From: Leifsonia sp. 466MF
GTDB taxonomy: Bacteria; Actinomycetota; Actinomycetes; Actinomycetales; Microbacteriaceae
DNA length: 64,000 nt
Direction of reading: 5' to 3'
Assembly (NCBI RefSeq): GCF_900100265.1
Contig: NZ_LT629696.1
Coordinates: forward strand, 3,410,001-3,474,000
Within the stretch, counting starts at the first letter, position 1; the number at the start of each line of letters is the position of its first letter. The translations under genes were made by a program, and so were the position numbers. Positions 1 through 7,282 of the stretch are shown in pieces. The notes beneath the pieces were generated by a model. That model was not told where the DNA came from. It saw only the letters and a list, made by a program, of their open reading frames with translations, and ran no database searches.

Positions 1-236
1 AGGTGCGCCGGGTGGTCGAGGTACGCCTGGATGCCATCCACGTCGTCGAAGTCGCTGATCAGCACGACGTCGAAGTTGTCGCCCGGCACTGCGTTGACCC
101 CGACCTGGAGCGAACGCAGCTGCGGGATGACGGCGGGAAGCGACTCCAGGCCGCGCTTGATCTCGGCGGCCTGCTCGGCGCGCTCCGTCTCGTCGCTCGT
201 CGCGAGCTTCCACGAGACGACGTGGCGGATGGTCAT
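1..236 (-). CDS. Dabb-family (stress-responsive A/B barrel) protein, 3' part missing
   Basis: The visible N-terminal 78 residues begin MTIRHVVSWKL and have the alternating strand/helix pattern of the Dabb (dimeric alpha/beta barrel) fold. A conserved His lies in the RHVVSWK strand, and 'VGVNAVPGDNFDVVLISDF' is followed by a 'YLDHPAH' segment, both typical of the family. The start ATG overlaps the stop of the upstream glutaredoxin-like gene by 4 bp (ATGA), so the two are translationally coupled. The gene runs off the left edge, so the C-terminus and stop are not seen. Dabb proteins are small dimers of mostly unknown substrate; no specific reaction can be assigned. Confidence 0.8.
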   Translation of the reverse strand, partial: MTIRHVVSWKLATSDETERAEQAAEIKRGLESLPAVIPQLRSLQVGVNAVPGDNFDVVLISDFDDVDGIQAYLDHPAH

Positions 237-496
237 TCTGCCTCCAGGAGTGCGGTGCGCAAGCGTGTCGGGTCGACCCGCCAGTAGGTGTGGACCCGTC
301 CATCGACGAGCACGACGGGGATCTCCTCCACGTACTTCTCGTGGAGTTCGGCGTCCTGCAGGATGTCGCGCTCCTCCACGGTCACTGTGGGCGAGCCGTC
401 CGGCAGCTGGTCGATGACCGAGTGGATGACCTCCCGCGCGTCATCGCACAGGTGGCATCCGGGCTTGCCGATGAGAGTCAGGGAGACGCTGGACAC
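233..496 (-). CDS. glutaredoxin-like (thioredoxin-fold) protein, 87 aa
   Basis: A small thioredoxin-fold protein of usual length for the actinobacterial glutaredoxin-like family. The redox motif C-H-L-C sits at about residues 15-18 (LIGKPGCHLCDDA), and the cis-proline region is 'EEIPVVLVDG' around residue 60. Such proteins exchange disulfides in the cytoplasm, and actinobacterial members often pair with mycothiol-dependent systems; the partner here is unknown. It is the first gene of a two-gene unit with the Dabb protein (4-bp overlap). The family call is strong; the physiological substrate is not known. Confidence 0.85.
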   Translation of the reverse strand: MSSVSLTLIGKPGCHLCDDAREVIHSVIDQLPDGSPTVTVEERDILQDAELHEKYVEEIPVVLVDGRVHTYWRVDPTRLRTALLEAE

Positions 497-515
497 GAAT
501 CCACTCTAGACGCAG

Positions 516-547
516 CAAAAAGCGCCGGACCGGATGGACCGACGCTT
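516..547 (-). terminator. Rho-independent terminator of the bS22 gene
   Basis: Read on the minus strand, AGCGTCGGTCC and GGTCCGGCGCT form a stem with one G-U wobble and one internal mismatch, followed by five T (complement of the A-run 516-520). It lies about 20 bp beyond the bS22 stop codon and before the glutaredoxin gene on the same strand, so it separates the two units. Confidence 0.7.
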
Positions 548-566
548 GGAGCCGCAGACTCGAGGT

Positions 567-665
567 CTACTTCTTGTTGCGACGCTGGTGGCGCGTCTTG
601 CGAAGAAGCTTGCGGTGCTTCTTCTTCGCCATACGCTTGCGACGCTTCTTGATAACGGAACCCAC
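567..665 (-). CDS. small basic ribosomal protein bS22 (AURKAIP1/COX24 domain), 32 aa
   Basis: A very short and extremely basic reading frame starts at GTG 665: (M)GSVIKKRRKRMAKKKHRK, then LLRKTRHQRRNKK. This matches the actinobacterial small ribosomal subunit protein bS22, a 30-33 residue AURKAIP1/COX24-type peptide that binds 16S rRNA near the decoding region. A purine-rich Shine-Dalgarno (GAGG) precedes the start by about 5 nt, and a terminator follows at 516-547. It is monocistronic and usually highly expressed. The composition (more than half Lys/Arg) and exact length make the identification firm despite the size. Confidence 0.93.
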   Translation of the reverse strand: MGSVIKKRRKRMAKKKHRKLLRKTRHQRRNKK

Positions 666-735
666 GTGGACCTCACAAAGAATCGGGGGCATGCCGCGGG
701 GCGCGCGGCGACACGAGCAGCCAGTCTACCTGACG

Positions 736-948
736 TCACGCAGAGTCCGCGACGCCGCCCTCTCGGAACGTCGCGGCTTGCAGCAGCTGGTCGACCGCGG
801 ACTCCGGAACACGGAACGATCGACCGAAGCGGATGGCGGGCAGTTCACCCGAATGGACGAGCCGGTACACGGTCATACGGGAGACGCGCATCATGTCGGC
901 CACCTCGGCGACCGTCAGGAAGCGCACGTCCCTCAGATCGTGTGCCAT
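736..948 (-). CDS. BldC-like / excisionase-family small HTH DNA-binding protein, 70 aa
   Basis: Starting at ATG 948 (AGGAGGA Shine-Dalgarno upstream), the product begins MAHDLRDVRFLTVAEVADMM and contains a MerR/excisionase-type winged helix-turn-helix 'VAEVADMMRVSRMTVYRLVH', then the wing 'GELPAIRFGRSFRVPESAV'. Length and sequence style match BldC, the actinobacterial one-domain regulator that binds DNA cooperatively at direct repeats. An upstream in-frame ATG at 1005 would add 19 residues unrelated to the fold and is rejected. It lies 41 bp downstream of the ArsR gene on the same strand and could be co-transcribed. BldC orthology is inferred from size and motif only. Confidence 0.85.
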   Translation of the reverse strand: MAHDLRDVRFLTVAEVADMMRVSRMTVYRLVHSGELPAIRFGRSFRVPESAVDQLLQAATFREGGVADSA

Positions 949-989
949 GCGTCCGTCCTCCTCTTTCCGGTCATCGTACTCGCGGAGGG

Positions 990-1415
990 TCAGTCCTTGC
1001 GCCACTTCTTCGGCGTCACGCGCTCGGTCGCCGACGACACCCGGTGACGCGTGTCGGCGAGCACCTTGCCGACCGTGCTCGCGAACTCGCGCGTCTCCTC
1101 CGCCAGCCGGACGCTCAGCTCCATGTCCTCATCGGATGCCGTGAACGGAATGATCCAGTCCTCGACCGCCACCAGCGGGCCGGCATCCAGGCTGTAGTAG
1201 CGGTGCTGACCCTCCTCCCGCACGGACACGAGACCCGCCTCGCGCAGAACTTTCAGGTGCTTTGACACCGTCGGCTGGCTCAGCTCGAGCGTCGCGACGA
1301 TCTCGGAAACGGATATCTCGCCCACGGAATGCGCCGCGTCCGTATTGCGATCGAGCAGCACGCGCAGAATGTCGCGCCGCGTCGGATCGGCGATCACGTC
1401 GAAGATGTCGGCCAT
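990..1415 (-). CDS. ArsR-family winged-helix transcriptional regulator, 141 aa
   Basis: N-terminal ArsR winged helix: 'IADPTRRDILRVLLDRN' is the classic start of the family and 'SVSEIVATLELSQPTVSKHLKVLREAGLV' is the recognition helix region, followed by the wing 'REEGQHRYYSLD'. There is no Cys-rich metal site, so it is probably not a metal sensor. The C-terminal third (PFTASDEDMELSVRLAEETREFAST) is a helical extension. It is divergent from the potassium-uptake pair (81 bp between starts), so it may control that operon, itself, or neither. A TAGCCT -10 box 6 nt before the ATG suggests a leaderless mRNA. Confidence 0.85.
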   Translation of the reverse strand: MADIFDVIADPTRRDILRVLLDRNTDAAHSVGEISVSEIVATLELSQPTVSKHLKVLREAGLVSVREEGQHRYYSLDAGPLVAVEDWIIPFTASDEDMELSVRLAEETREFASTVGKVLADTRHRVSSATERVTPKKWRKD

Positions 1416-1421
1416 GTCCCC

Positions 1422-1427
1422 AGGCTA
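1422..1427 (-). promoter_or_regulatory. -10 element of the leaderless arsR transcript
   Basis: TAGCCT on the minus strand fits the actinobacterial TANNNT -10 consensus and lies 6 nt before ATG 1415, which would place transcription start at or next to the start codon. No good -35 is seen. Confidence 0.5.
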
Positions 1428-1496
1428 GCCATTCCCCCGACGCAGTACCATGTCCGAAGCCCGCCCGACAGCCGAAGACGACGGGAAGGACGAGAC

Positions 1497-2936
1497 ATGA
1501 GCGCCACCACCCGGGCGGTCCCCGGACGGCCCGCGTCGGCCGTCGGGCGCATCCGCGCCGCACTCAACGGGTTCGCGGCCCGCAGCCCGTCCCGGTTCGC
1601 GATCCTCGTCTTCGCCCTTCTGATCCTCGTCTTCACGCTGCTGTTCTCGCTGCCGATCTCCTCGTCGAACGGGCGGTGGACGCCGCTGGCGGACTCCCTG
1701 TTCACCGCGGTCTCGGTCATTTGCGTGACCGGGCTCGCGACCGTCGACATGGCGACCCACTGGTCCGTGTTCGGGCATCTGCTCGTCTACATCGGCGTGC
1801 AGGTCGGCGCCGTCGGCGTGCTGACCATGGCATCCATCCTCGGGCTGGTCATCTCGCGGAAGCTCGGGCTGCGCGCCAAGCTGATGGCGGCGAGCGACAG
1901 CAACCCGCTCCGCGTGCACGGCGGCCCGGTCGCCGAAGGACAGGCGGTCCGGCTGGGCGAGGTCGGCAAGCTGCTCACCACCGTCGCGATCAGCATGGTC
2001 GTCATCGAGGGCGCCGTGGCCCTGCTGCTGTTCCCGCGGATGCTCATCGCGGGCATCGACGTCGGCACGGCCGCATGGGAGTCGATTTACTACTCGGCCA
2101 TGGCGTTCACCAACACCGGGTTCACACCCAACCGCGAAGGCATCGACGCGTTCGCGACCGACTACTGGTTCCTGAGCGCACTGATGATCGGCGTGTTCCT
2201 CGGCGCGATCGGGTTCCCGGTCATCCTGGCCATCGCATCCAATCTCCGTCAGAAGCGGCGGCGCTGGTCCATCCACGTGAAGCTGACGCTGCTCACGTCG
2301 GTCATCCTGCTCGTCGCCGGGGCGGTGCTCTACATCGTGCTCGAATACGACAACCCGAAGACGTTCGGCGACCTGGACGCCGGACACACGGTGTTCCAGT
2401 CGTTCTTCCTGTCGACCATGGCGCGGTCGGGCGGGTTCTCGACCATCCCCATCGACGACCTGCACGGGTCGAGCCTGCTCGTCACCGACATGCTCATGTT
2501 CATCGGCGGAGGGTCCGCATCCACCGCCGGTGGCATCAAGGTCACGACGCTGGCCGTCCTCTTCCTGGCCGCGTTCGCCGAGGCGCGCGGGGTGGAGTCG
2601 ATGGATGCGTTCCGCCGCCGCATCCCCATCGACGTCCTGCGGCTGTCCGTCGCCGTTGCGCTCTGGGGCGCGACGATCGTGGCGGTGTCGAGCATCCTCA
2701 TCCTGCAGATCACCAAAGCGCCGCTCGACCATGTCCTCTTCGACGTGATCTCGGCGTTCGCGACGTGCGGTCTGTCCACCGGTCTGACCGAACAACTGCC
2801 GGACGCCGGCATCTACGTCATGGCCGCGACGATGTTCTGCGGACGCGTTGGTACAGTGACTCTCGCCGCGGCGCTGGCCCAGAGCCAACGCCGCCAGCTG
2901 TACCACAACCCGGAGGAGAGGCCGCTCGTTGGTTGA
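1497..2936 (+). CDS. ktrB: KtrB/TrkH-type potassium uptake channel subunit, 479 aa
   Basis: Integral membrane pore subunit of the Trk/Ktr K+ uptake superfamily. Four M1-P-M2 units are recognisable by their selectivity-filter loops: CVTGL (about residue 78), 'AFTNTGFTP', 'ARSGGFSTIP' and 'FATCGLSTG'. The K+-gating loop region 'GGGSASTAGGIKVTT' lies in the third repeat, as in KtrB. The start is ATG 1497, preceded by GGGAAGGA; a longer frame upstream has no Shine-Dalgarno. The end overlaps the TTG start of the regulatory subunit by 8 bp, so the two are one operon. Length agrees with KtrB. Confidence 0.93.
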   Translation: MSATTRAVPGRPASAVGRIRAALNGFAARSPSRFAILVFALLILVFTLLFSLPISSSNGRWTPLADSLFTAVSVICVTGLATVDMATHWSVFGHLLVYIGVQVGAVGVLTMASILGLVISRKLGLRAKLMAASDSNPLRVHGGPVAEGQAVRLGEVGKLLTTVAISMVVIEGAVALLLFPRMLIAGIDVGTAAWESIYYSAMAFTNTGFTPNREGIDAFATDYWFLSALMIGVFLGAIGFPVILAIASNLRQKRRRWSIHVKLTLLTSVILLVAGAVLYIVLEYDNPKTFGDLDAGHTVFQSFFLSTMARSGGFSTIPIDDLHGSSLLVTDMLMFIGGGSASTAGGIKVTTLAVLFLAAFAEARGVESMDAFRRRIPIDVLRLSVAVALWGATIVAVSSILILQITKAPLDHVLFDVISAFATCGLSTGLTEQLPDAGIYVMAATMFCGRVGTVTLAAALAQSQRRQLYHNPEERPLVG

Positions 2937-3600
2937 CCGGATCAGACACAACGCGCCCGTCCTCGTCATCGGACTCGGCCGGTTCGGTGCCGCGACTGCC
3001 GGGCAGCTCGACCGCTTGGGGCGCGAGGTGCTCGCGATCGACACGGATGCGAATCTCGTGCAGAAGTGGGCCGACCGCGTGACCCACACCGTGCAGGCCG
3101 ACGCGCGTTCGATCGAGACGCTGCGGCAGATCGGCGCGGAGGACTTCTCCATCGGGGTCGTCGCCGTCGGGTCGTCGATCGAGGCGAGCGTGCTGATCAC
3201 GGCGAACCTCGTCGACCTGAAGGTGCCCCAGATCTGGGCGAAGGCGATCTCGAAGTCGCACGGCAAGATCCTGGAGCGCATCGGCGCCAACCACGTGATC
3301 TACCCGGAGGCGGAGGCGGGCGAGCGGGCGGCGCACCTGGTGTCCGGCCGGATGCTCGACTTCATCGAGTTCGACGACGACTTCGCGCTGGTCAAGATGT
3401 ACCCGCCGAAGCCGATCCGCGGCCTGCGCCTGGGCGCATCCGGTGTCCGCTCCAAGTACAACATCACGGTCGTCGGCGTGAAGAGCCCCGGCAAGCCGTT
3501 CACGTACGCGACGCCCGACACGGTCGTCTCCGACCACGACCTCGTCATCGTCTCGGGCGCCTCCGCCGACATCGAGCGCTTCGCCGCCCTCGACGCCTGA
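2929..3600 (+). CDS. ktrA: KtrA/TrkA-type RCK regulatory subunit of potassium uptake, 223 aa
   Basis: Cytoplasmic RCK protein: N-terminal Rossmann domain with 'VLVIGLGRFGAATAGQL' (GxGxxG) and the acidic residue after strand two (AIDTDANLV), then a C-terminal RCK_C/TrkA_C domain (KYNITVVGVKSPGKPF). It forms the nucleotide-sensing gating ring on KtrB; ATP/ADP, and in many bacteria c-di-AMP, are the known family ligands. The start is TTG at 2929, chosen because it has a strong GGAGGAGAGG Shine-Dalgarno inside the end of ktrB and overlaps ktrB by 8 bp. It is followed 14 bp later by palindrome copy 1. Confidence 0.92.
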   Translation: MVDRIRHNAPVLVIGLGRFGAATAGQLDRLGREVLAIDTDANLVQKWADRVTHTVQADARSIETLRQIGAEDFSIGVVAVGSSIEASVLITANLVDLKVPQIWAKAISKSHGKILERIGANHVIYPEAEAGERAAHLVSGRMLDFIEFDDDFALVKMYPPKPIRGLRLGASGVRSKYNITVVGVKSPGKPFTYATPDTVVSDHDLVIVSGASADIERFAALDA

Positions 3601-3613
3601 CCCTCCCCAGTCA

Positions 3614-3686
3614 CAAGCCAACAGCTCCTGAGTTTTTCTGCGTTTCGCGCGCAATTTGGCCGAAAAACTCAGGAGCTGTTGGCTTG
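3614..3686. repeat. 73-bp palindromic element, copy 1
   Basis: Two perfect 25-bp inverted arms (3614-3638 and 3662-3686, core AGCCAACAGCTCCTGAG then five T and C) enclose a 23-bp loop. The same arms recur without a mismatch at 4614-4686. It sits 14 bp past the ktrA stop. The run of five T lies inside the arm rather than after the stem, so it is not a textbook intrinsic terminator, although a 25-bp hairpin would be very stable. Confidence 0.95.
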
Positions 3687-3734
3687 GTTGTGCATAAGTG
3701 CGTCGGGGCGGCCGCGGGCCGCGATGATGTGCGG

Positions 3735-4631
3735 ATGCAGGAGAGCTTCACCATTCGCGCAGCGCTGGAATCGGGGATGTCGCGCACGCAGCTGTATCGG
3801 GATGCGTCCACGCGACCGTTCCGCGGCGTGCGAACCCGATCAGGCGTTCTGACGGACCATCTCGCGAAGTGCCAGGCCTATGCGCTGCTCGAAAGAGACG
3901 CACACCTCTTCAGCCACTACTCCGCCGCGATGATCCACGGCCTCCCCTTGTCGCGTGCCCGCGTACCCGATGACGTGCACGTCGCGACATTCGCGCCTGC
4001 GAAGCCACCCCAGATGAAGGGTGTCGTAGCTCACGAGCTGCGACCGGCGGGACACCGCATCGTCCGGGTGGACGACCTGCGCTGCTTCTCACCAGAGAAT
4101 TCGTGGGCGCAGTTGTCCTCGACGCTGTCTATCCTTGAGCTCGTCGTGATCGGCGACTTCATCGTCACCGGCGACGAGCCATACTCCGGCGACACCGACC
4201 ACGGAACGAAGGACGACCTCGAGCGGGCGCTCCGTCACCATGCTCGGCGCCCCGGCATCCAGCGTCTCCGGCAGGCGATCGAGCTTGTGCGGTTCGGATC
4301 TCTGTCTCCGCAAGAGACCCGGCTCCGCCTGTCGCTCGTCGACTCCGGGCTTCCCGAACCCGAGTTGAACTACCGCGTCTTCGATCGGGACCGCCGCATC
4401 GCGATGGTCGACCTTGCTTATCCGGCCGAGCGCGTGGCGATCGAGTATCTGGGCGATCATCACCGCACCGACCAGGCGACGTATCAAGAAGACATCAACC
4501 GACGCGAACGGCTCGCCGGAGCAGGATGGGACACGGTCTTCGTCACGTCGGCCGACTTACGCGAGCCCGTCCCTCGCGCGGTCATGCTCGTCCGCCGGGC
4601 TCTCGCGCGCGCCCAAGCCAACAGCTCCTGA
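3735..4631 (+). CDS. AbiEi-like N-terminus plus DUF559/VSR-like nuclease-fold protein, 298 aa
   Basis: The N-terminal about 60 residues (FTIRAALESGMSRTQLYRD, 'FRGVRTRSG') resemble the winged-helix domain of AbiEi-type antitoxin proteins. The C-terminal about 100 residues contain 'MVDLAYPAERVAIEYLGDHH', 'EDINRRERLAGAGW' and 'VFVTSADL', the D...E-x-L-G pattern of the DUF559/VSR-like restriction-endonuclease fold. Such two-part proteins are common, usually as unannotated single genes, in Microbacteriaceae; their function is unknown. No toxin partner is adjacent. The last residues, Q-A-N-S-S and stop, are encoded by the left arm of palindrome copy 2, so the element supplies the stop codon. Nuclease activity is inference. 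Confidence 0.8.
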   Translation: MQESFTIRAALESGMSRTQLYRDASTRPFRGVRTRSGVLTDHLAKCQAYALLERDAHLFSHYSAAMIHGLPLSRARVPDDVHVATFAPAKPPQMKGVVAHELRPAGHRIVRVDDLRCFSPENSWAQLSSTLSILELVVIGDFIVTGDEPYSGDTDHGTKDDLERALRHHARRPGIQRLRQAIELVRFGSLSPQETRLRLSLVDSGLPEPELNYRVFDRDRRIAMVDLAYPAERVAIEYLGDHHRTDQATYQEDINRRERLAGAGWDTVFVTSADLREPVPRAVMLVRRALARAQANSS

Positions 4632-4686
4632 GTTTTTCGCCCCAATCGCGGCGTTTCGGGCGAAAAACTCAGGAGCTGTTGGCTTG
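4614..4686. repeat. 73-bp palindromic element, copy 2
   Basis: Arms 4614-4638 and 4662-4686 are identical base for base to copy 1, exactly 1,000 bp downstream. The 23-bp loop differs but is also partly self-complementary (GCCC...GGGC), which extends the stem to 29 bp. It forms the shared 3' boundary of the plus-strand nuclease-like gene, whose stop codon lies in the left arm, and of minus-strand proC, whose stop is 21 bp away. Both loops contain the word GCGTTTCG. Confidence 0.95.
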
Positions 4687-4706
4687 AGGGCGGGGGTGGG
4701 GGCGGG

Positions 4707-5552
4707 TTAGCCGGCGGCGAGCTCGCGCGCGCGGGCGAGGGCGGCGTCGGTCGCGCGGGCGAAGAGAGCGGGGAGGTCTGCCTCGGAGAGGACGGCGATC
4801 GCCCGCTCGGTGGTGCCGTTCGGGCTGGTGACGCGGCGGCGCAGCTCGGCCGGGTCCTCGCCGGAGGAGACCAGCAGCTCGGACGCCCCGAGGAACGTCC
4901 CGTTGACGAGGGTCGCCGCCTGCTCGGGCGTGAAGCCCTTCTGCACGGCCGCCTCGGTCAGGGCCTCGATGAGGAGGAACACGTACGCCGGACCGGATCC
5001 CGAGATCGTGCTCAGCGCATCCAGCTGCGACTCCGGCACCTCGACCACCTCGCCGACGGTCTCGAACAGGGCGCGCACGACCTGCAGGTCTTCCGGATCG
5101 GTGCGCGAACCCGCGCTGATGCCGGTCACCGCCTTGCCGACGACGGCCGGCGTGTTCGGCATCGCGCGGACGACGGAGACCGAGTCCGGCAGGAGCGACT
5201 CCATCGTCTCGGTGGTGACCCCGGCCGCCACGCTGACGACGACGGTCCCCGGCGCCAACGAGTCGGTGATCTCGGCCAGGAGGTCGCGCACCATCGCCGG
5301 CTTCACCGCGACGATCACCACCTGCGCTCCATCGACCGCGAGCCGGTTGGCGTCCGCCTTCGTCTCCGTCGCGTAGGCGGTCACGCCCGGCGTCCCGGCG
5401 AGCTCCGCCGCCCGCGCCTCCGACCGGTTCGTGACCCGAATCCCGGCGACCTGCACGCCCGGCGCGAGCAGACCGCTCAGGATCGCACGGCCCATGGAGC
5501 CCGCACCGAGCATCGCGATGGTCGGAAGGGTCACGTTCTGCGCGTCGTCCAT
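4707..5552 (-). CDS. proC: pyrroline-5-carboxylate reductase, 281 aa
   Basis: Catalyses the last step of proline synthesis, NAD(P)H-dependent reduction of pyrroline-5-carboxylate, in the cytoplasm. The Rossmann start 'IAMLGAGSMGRAILSGLL' has GxGxxG; 'VVIVAVKPAMV' and 'VRAMPNTPAVVGKAVTGI' are family hallmarks. The C-terminal signature is 'LDALSTISGSGPAYVFLLIEAL' followed by 'VTSPNGTTERAI'. Length is normal. The ATG at 5552 is 6 nt from a TAGGAT -10 box, which suggests a leaderless transcript. It is divergent from the CDF transporter gene; the two start codons are only 23 bp apart. Confidence 0.96.
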   Translation of the reverse strand: MDDAQNVTLPTIAMLGAGSMGRAILSGLLAPGVQVAGIRVTNRSEARAAELAGTPGVTAYATETKADANRLAVDGAQVVIVAVKPAMVRDLLAEITDSLAPGTVVVSVAAGVTTETMESLLPDSVSVVRAMPNTPAVVGKAVTGISAGSRTDPEDLQVVRALFETVGEVVEVPESQLDALSTISGSGPAYVFLLIEALTEAAVQKGFTPEQAATLVNGTFLGASELLVSSGEDPAELRRRVTSPNGTTERAIAVLSEADLPALFARATDAALARARELAAG

Positions 5553-5558
5553 GCGGCC

Positions 5559-5568
5559 ATCCTAGGAT
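5559..5568. promoter_or_regulatory. palindromic back-to-back -10 element for proC and the CDF gene
   Basis: ATCCTAGGAT is a perfect 10-bp palindrome that reads TAGGAT on both strands. On the plus strand it ends 7 nt before ATG 5576; on the minus strand it ends 6 nt before ATG 5552. Both fit the TANNNT -10 with leaderless spacing, so one symmetric site can fire in both directions. Confidence 0.65.
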
Positions 5569-5575
5569 GAAGGGC

Positions 5576-6538
5576 ATGAGCGCATCCGGCGGTAACAGAG
5601 CGATCATCGCTGCTTTCGCGGCCAACCTGGGGATCGCCCTGACCAAGTTCATCGCGTGGGCTTTCTCGGGCTCGTCGTCGATGCTCGCGGAGGGTGTGCA
5701 CTCGGTCGCCGACTCGGGCAACCAGCTGCTCCTGCTCCTCGGCGGTCGGCAGTCGCGCCGCAAGGCCGACCGCGAGCATCCGTTCGGCTATGGGCGTGAG
5801 CGCTACGTCTACGCCTTCGTCGTGTCCATCATCCTGTTCTCGGTCGGCGGCGTGTTCTCCATCTACGAGGGGATCGAGAAGCTCACCCACCCGCACCCGC
5901 TCGAGAACGCCTGGCTGCCGATCCTGGTGCTGCTCATCGCCATCGGTCTGGAGTCCTTCTCGCTGCGCACGGCGGTCCACGAGTCCCGCCCGCACAAGAA
6001 GGGGATGTCGTGGCCGCAGTTCGTGCGCCGCGCGAAGGCTCCCGAACTCCCCGTGGTCCTGCTGGAGGATGTGGCGGCGCTGACCGGCCTCGTCTTCGCC
6101 CTGATCGGCGTCGGCCTGACGATCATCACCGGCAACAGCGTCTGGGACGGCATCGGCACCCTCTTCATCGGCGCGCTGCTGGTCGCGGTCGCCGTCGTGC
6201 TCGGAATCGAGACGAAGAGCCTGCTCGTCGGCGAGGGCGCGTCGGACGCCGATCTCGCCGCGATCGAGAGCGCGGTGACGTCTGGCCCCGAGGTCGAGCG
6301 CATCATCCACATGAAGACCCTGTACCTCGGTCCGGACGAGCTGATGGTGGCCGCGAAGCTCGCGTTCTCGGGCGAGCACCGCCTCGCGGACGTCGCCGCG
6401 GCGATCGATGCCGTCGAGCACCGCATCCGGGAGGCCGTCCCCGCGGCGCGCGTCATCTACATCGAGCCGGACGTATGGGTCGACCCCAACGAGGCCGCTC
6501 CCGCAACCGACACCATCGTCATCAAAGGACTCGAGTGA
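5576..6538 (+). CDS. cation diffusion facilitator (CDF) family divalent-metal transporter, 320 aa
   Basis: Membrane exporter of divalent cations (Zn, Mn, Fe or Co) driven by proton antiport. Predicted helices include 'FAANLGIALTKFIAWAFSGS' and TM2 with the metal-site H-x3-D in 'GVHSVADSGNQLLLLLG'; the second acidic helix is 'EDVAALTGLVFALIGVGLTI'. The loop 'HPFGYGRERYVYAF' is typical, and the C-terminal cytoplasmic domain with 'RIIHMKTLYLGPDELMVA' is present. I chose ATG 5576 because it sits 7 nt after the TAGGAT -10 box; the ATG at 5567 overlaps that box. The stop overlaps the next gene (GTGA). Metal specificity cannot be read from the sequence. Confidence 0.9.
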   Translation: MSASGGNRAIIAAFAANLGIALTKFIAWAFSGSSSMLAEGVHSVADSGNQLLLLLGGRQSRRKADREHPFGYGRERYVYAFVVSIILFSVGGVFSIYEGIEKLTHPHPLENAWLPILVLLIAIGLESFSLRTAVHESRPHKKGMSWPQFVRRAKAPELPVVLLEDVAALTGLVFALIGVGLTIITGNSVWDGIGTLFIGALLVAVAVVLGIETKSLLVGEGASDADLAAIESAVTSGPEVERIIHMKTLYLGPDELMVAAKLAFSGEHRLADVAAAIDAVEHRIREAVPAARVIYIEPDVWVDPNEAAPATDTIVIKGLE

Positions 6539-7236
6539 CCCGCACCGCCGTCATCCTGCAGCACGACCCCAGCATCCACCTCGGCAACATCGGCCCGGTC
6601 CTGACCGAGCACGGCTACGACCTGCGGATCGTGGATGTGACCACGGAGGACGTTTCGGCGATCGACCCGGCGGAGGCCGACCTCGTCGTCGTCCTCGGCG
6701 GGGAGATGGGCGCCTACCAGACCGAGGAGTTCCCGTTCCTCGAGCAGGAGAAGGAGCTGCTGCGGGAGCGCATCGCCGCGGAGCGTCCCGTGCTCGGTGT
6801 GTGCCTTGGCGCTCAGCTGATGGCCGGCGCGCTCGGCGAGCGGGTCTACAAGGGTGAAACCACCCAGATCGGTTACCGCCGGGTCGAGCCGACGACGGCC
6901 GGCACGGACTCGCCGATCCGCCACTTCGACGGCGTCCCCGTCGTGGAGTGGCACGGCGACACGTTCGAGCTGCCGGAGCAGGCGACGCTGCTGGCCTCCT
7001 CCAGCGACTACTCGAACGAGGCGTTCGCGATCGGCGGCTTCGCCCTCGCCGTGCAATTCCATCCCGAGGTCACGGATGAGATGCACGAGGCGTGGGTCGC
7101 CGATGGATACAACGAGCTGGATGAGCTGGCCATCGACCCGGATGCCCTCCGACGCGACCGCGAGGTGTACTCGGCGCGGATGCAGGAGGCGTCGCGCGCG
7201 GCGTTCTCCGAGTGGCTGGAGCGCCTGCCCGACTGA
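6535..7236 (+). CDS. class I glutamine amidotransferase-like protein (GMP-synthase N-domain type), 233 aa
   Basis: A stand-alone class I GATase fold. Nucleophile elbow 'VLGVCLGAQLMAG' puts the catalytic Cys near residue 90; the His is in 'AVQFHPEVTDEM' near residue 176 with the Glu two residues later. The oxyanion segment 'VVLGGEMGAYQ' is present. It lacks the synthetase domain of GuaA, as do the many GMP-synthase-like amidotransferases of unknown substrate. Translation starts at GTG 6535, whose GTGA overlaps the CDF stop, so both genes are co-translated. Family certain; substrate unknown. Confidence 0.88.
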   Translation: MTRTAVILQHDPSIHLGNIGPVLTEHGYDLRIVDVTTEDVSAIDPAEADLVVVLGGEMGAYQTEEFPFLEQEKELLRERIAAERPVLGVCLGAQLMAGALGERVYKGETTQIGYRRVEPTTAGTDSPIRHFDGVPVVEWHGDTFELPEQATLLASSSDYSNEAFAIGGFALAVQFHPEVTDEMHEAWVADGYNELDELAIDPDALRRDREVYSARMQEASRAAFSEWLERLPD

Positions 7237-7261
7237 CGGTGTCGCGTTGTGCGCACTCAGT

Positions 7262-7282
7262 GTCCAGCGTCCAGCGTTCAGC
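7262..7282. repeat. three tandem heptamers at the tadA 3' end
   Basis: GTCCAGC, GTCCAGC, GTTCAGC lie in tandem from 7262 to 7282 and cover the tadA stop codon at 7278-7280. They follow the end of the amidotransferase gene (7236) in a short convergent gap. No function is evident. Confidence 0.7.

Noticed and set aside
1425..3290. 621-codon open frame on the minus strand
   Set aside because: It is the antisense shadow of ktrB/ktrA, rich in Arg/Asp/Gly/His with no recognisable fold, as expected opposite high-GC genes.
3614..3686. Calling palindrome copy 1 a classical Rho-independent terminator
   Set aside because: The five-T run is inside the stem and no T-run follows the hairpin on either strand; only the position supports termination.
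3735..4631. Annotating this gene as an AbiE toxin-antitoxin system
   Set aside because: Only an AbiEi-like N-terminal segment is present and there is no adjacent AbiEii nucleotidyltransferase.
3614..4686. Reading the two palindromes as insertion-sequence ends or a transposon
   Set aside because: The bracketed gene has no transposase features and no target-site duplication is visible outside the repeats; a cassette or terminator family is safer.
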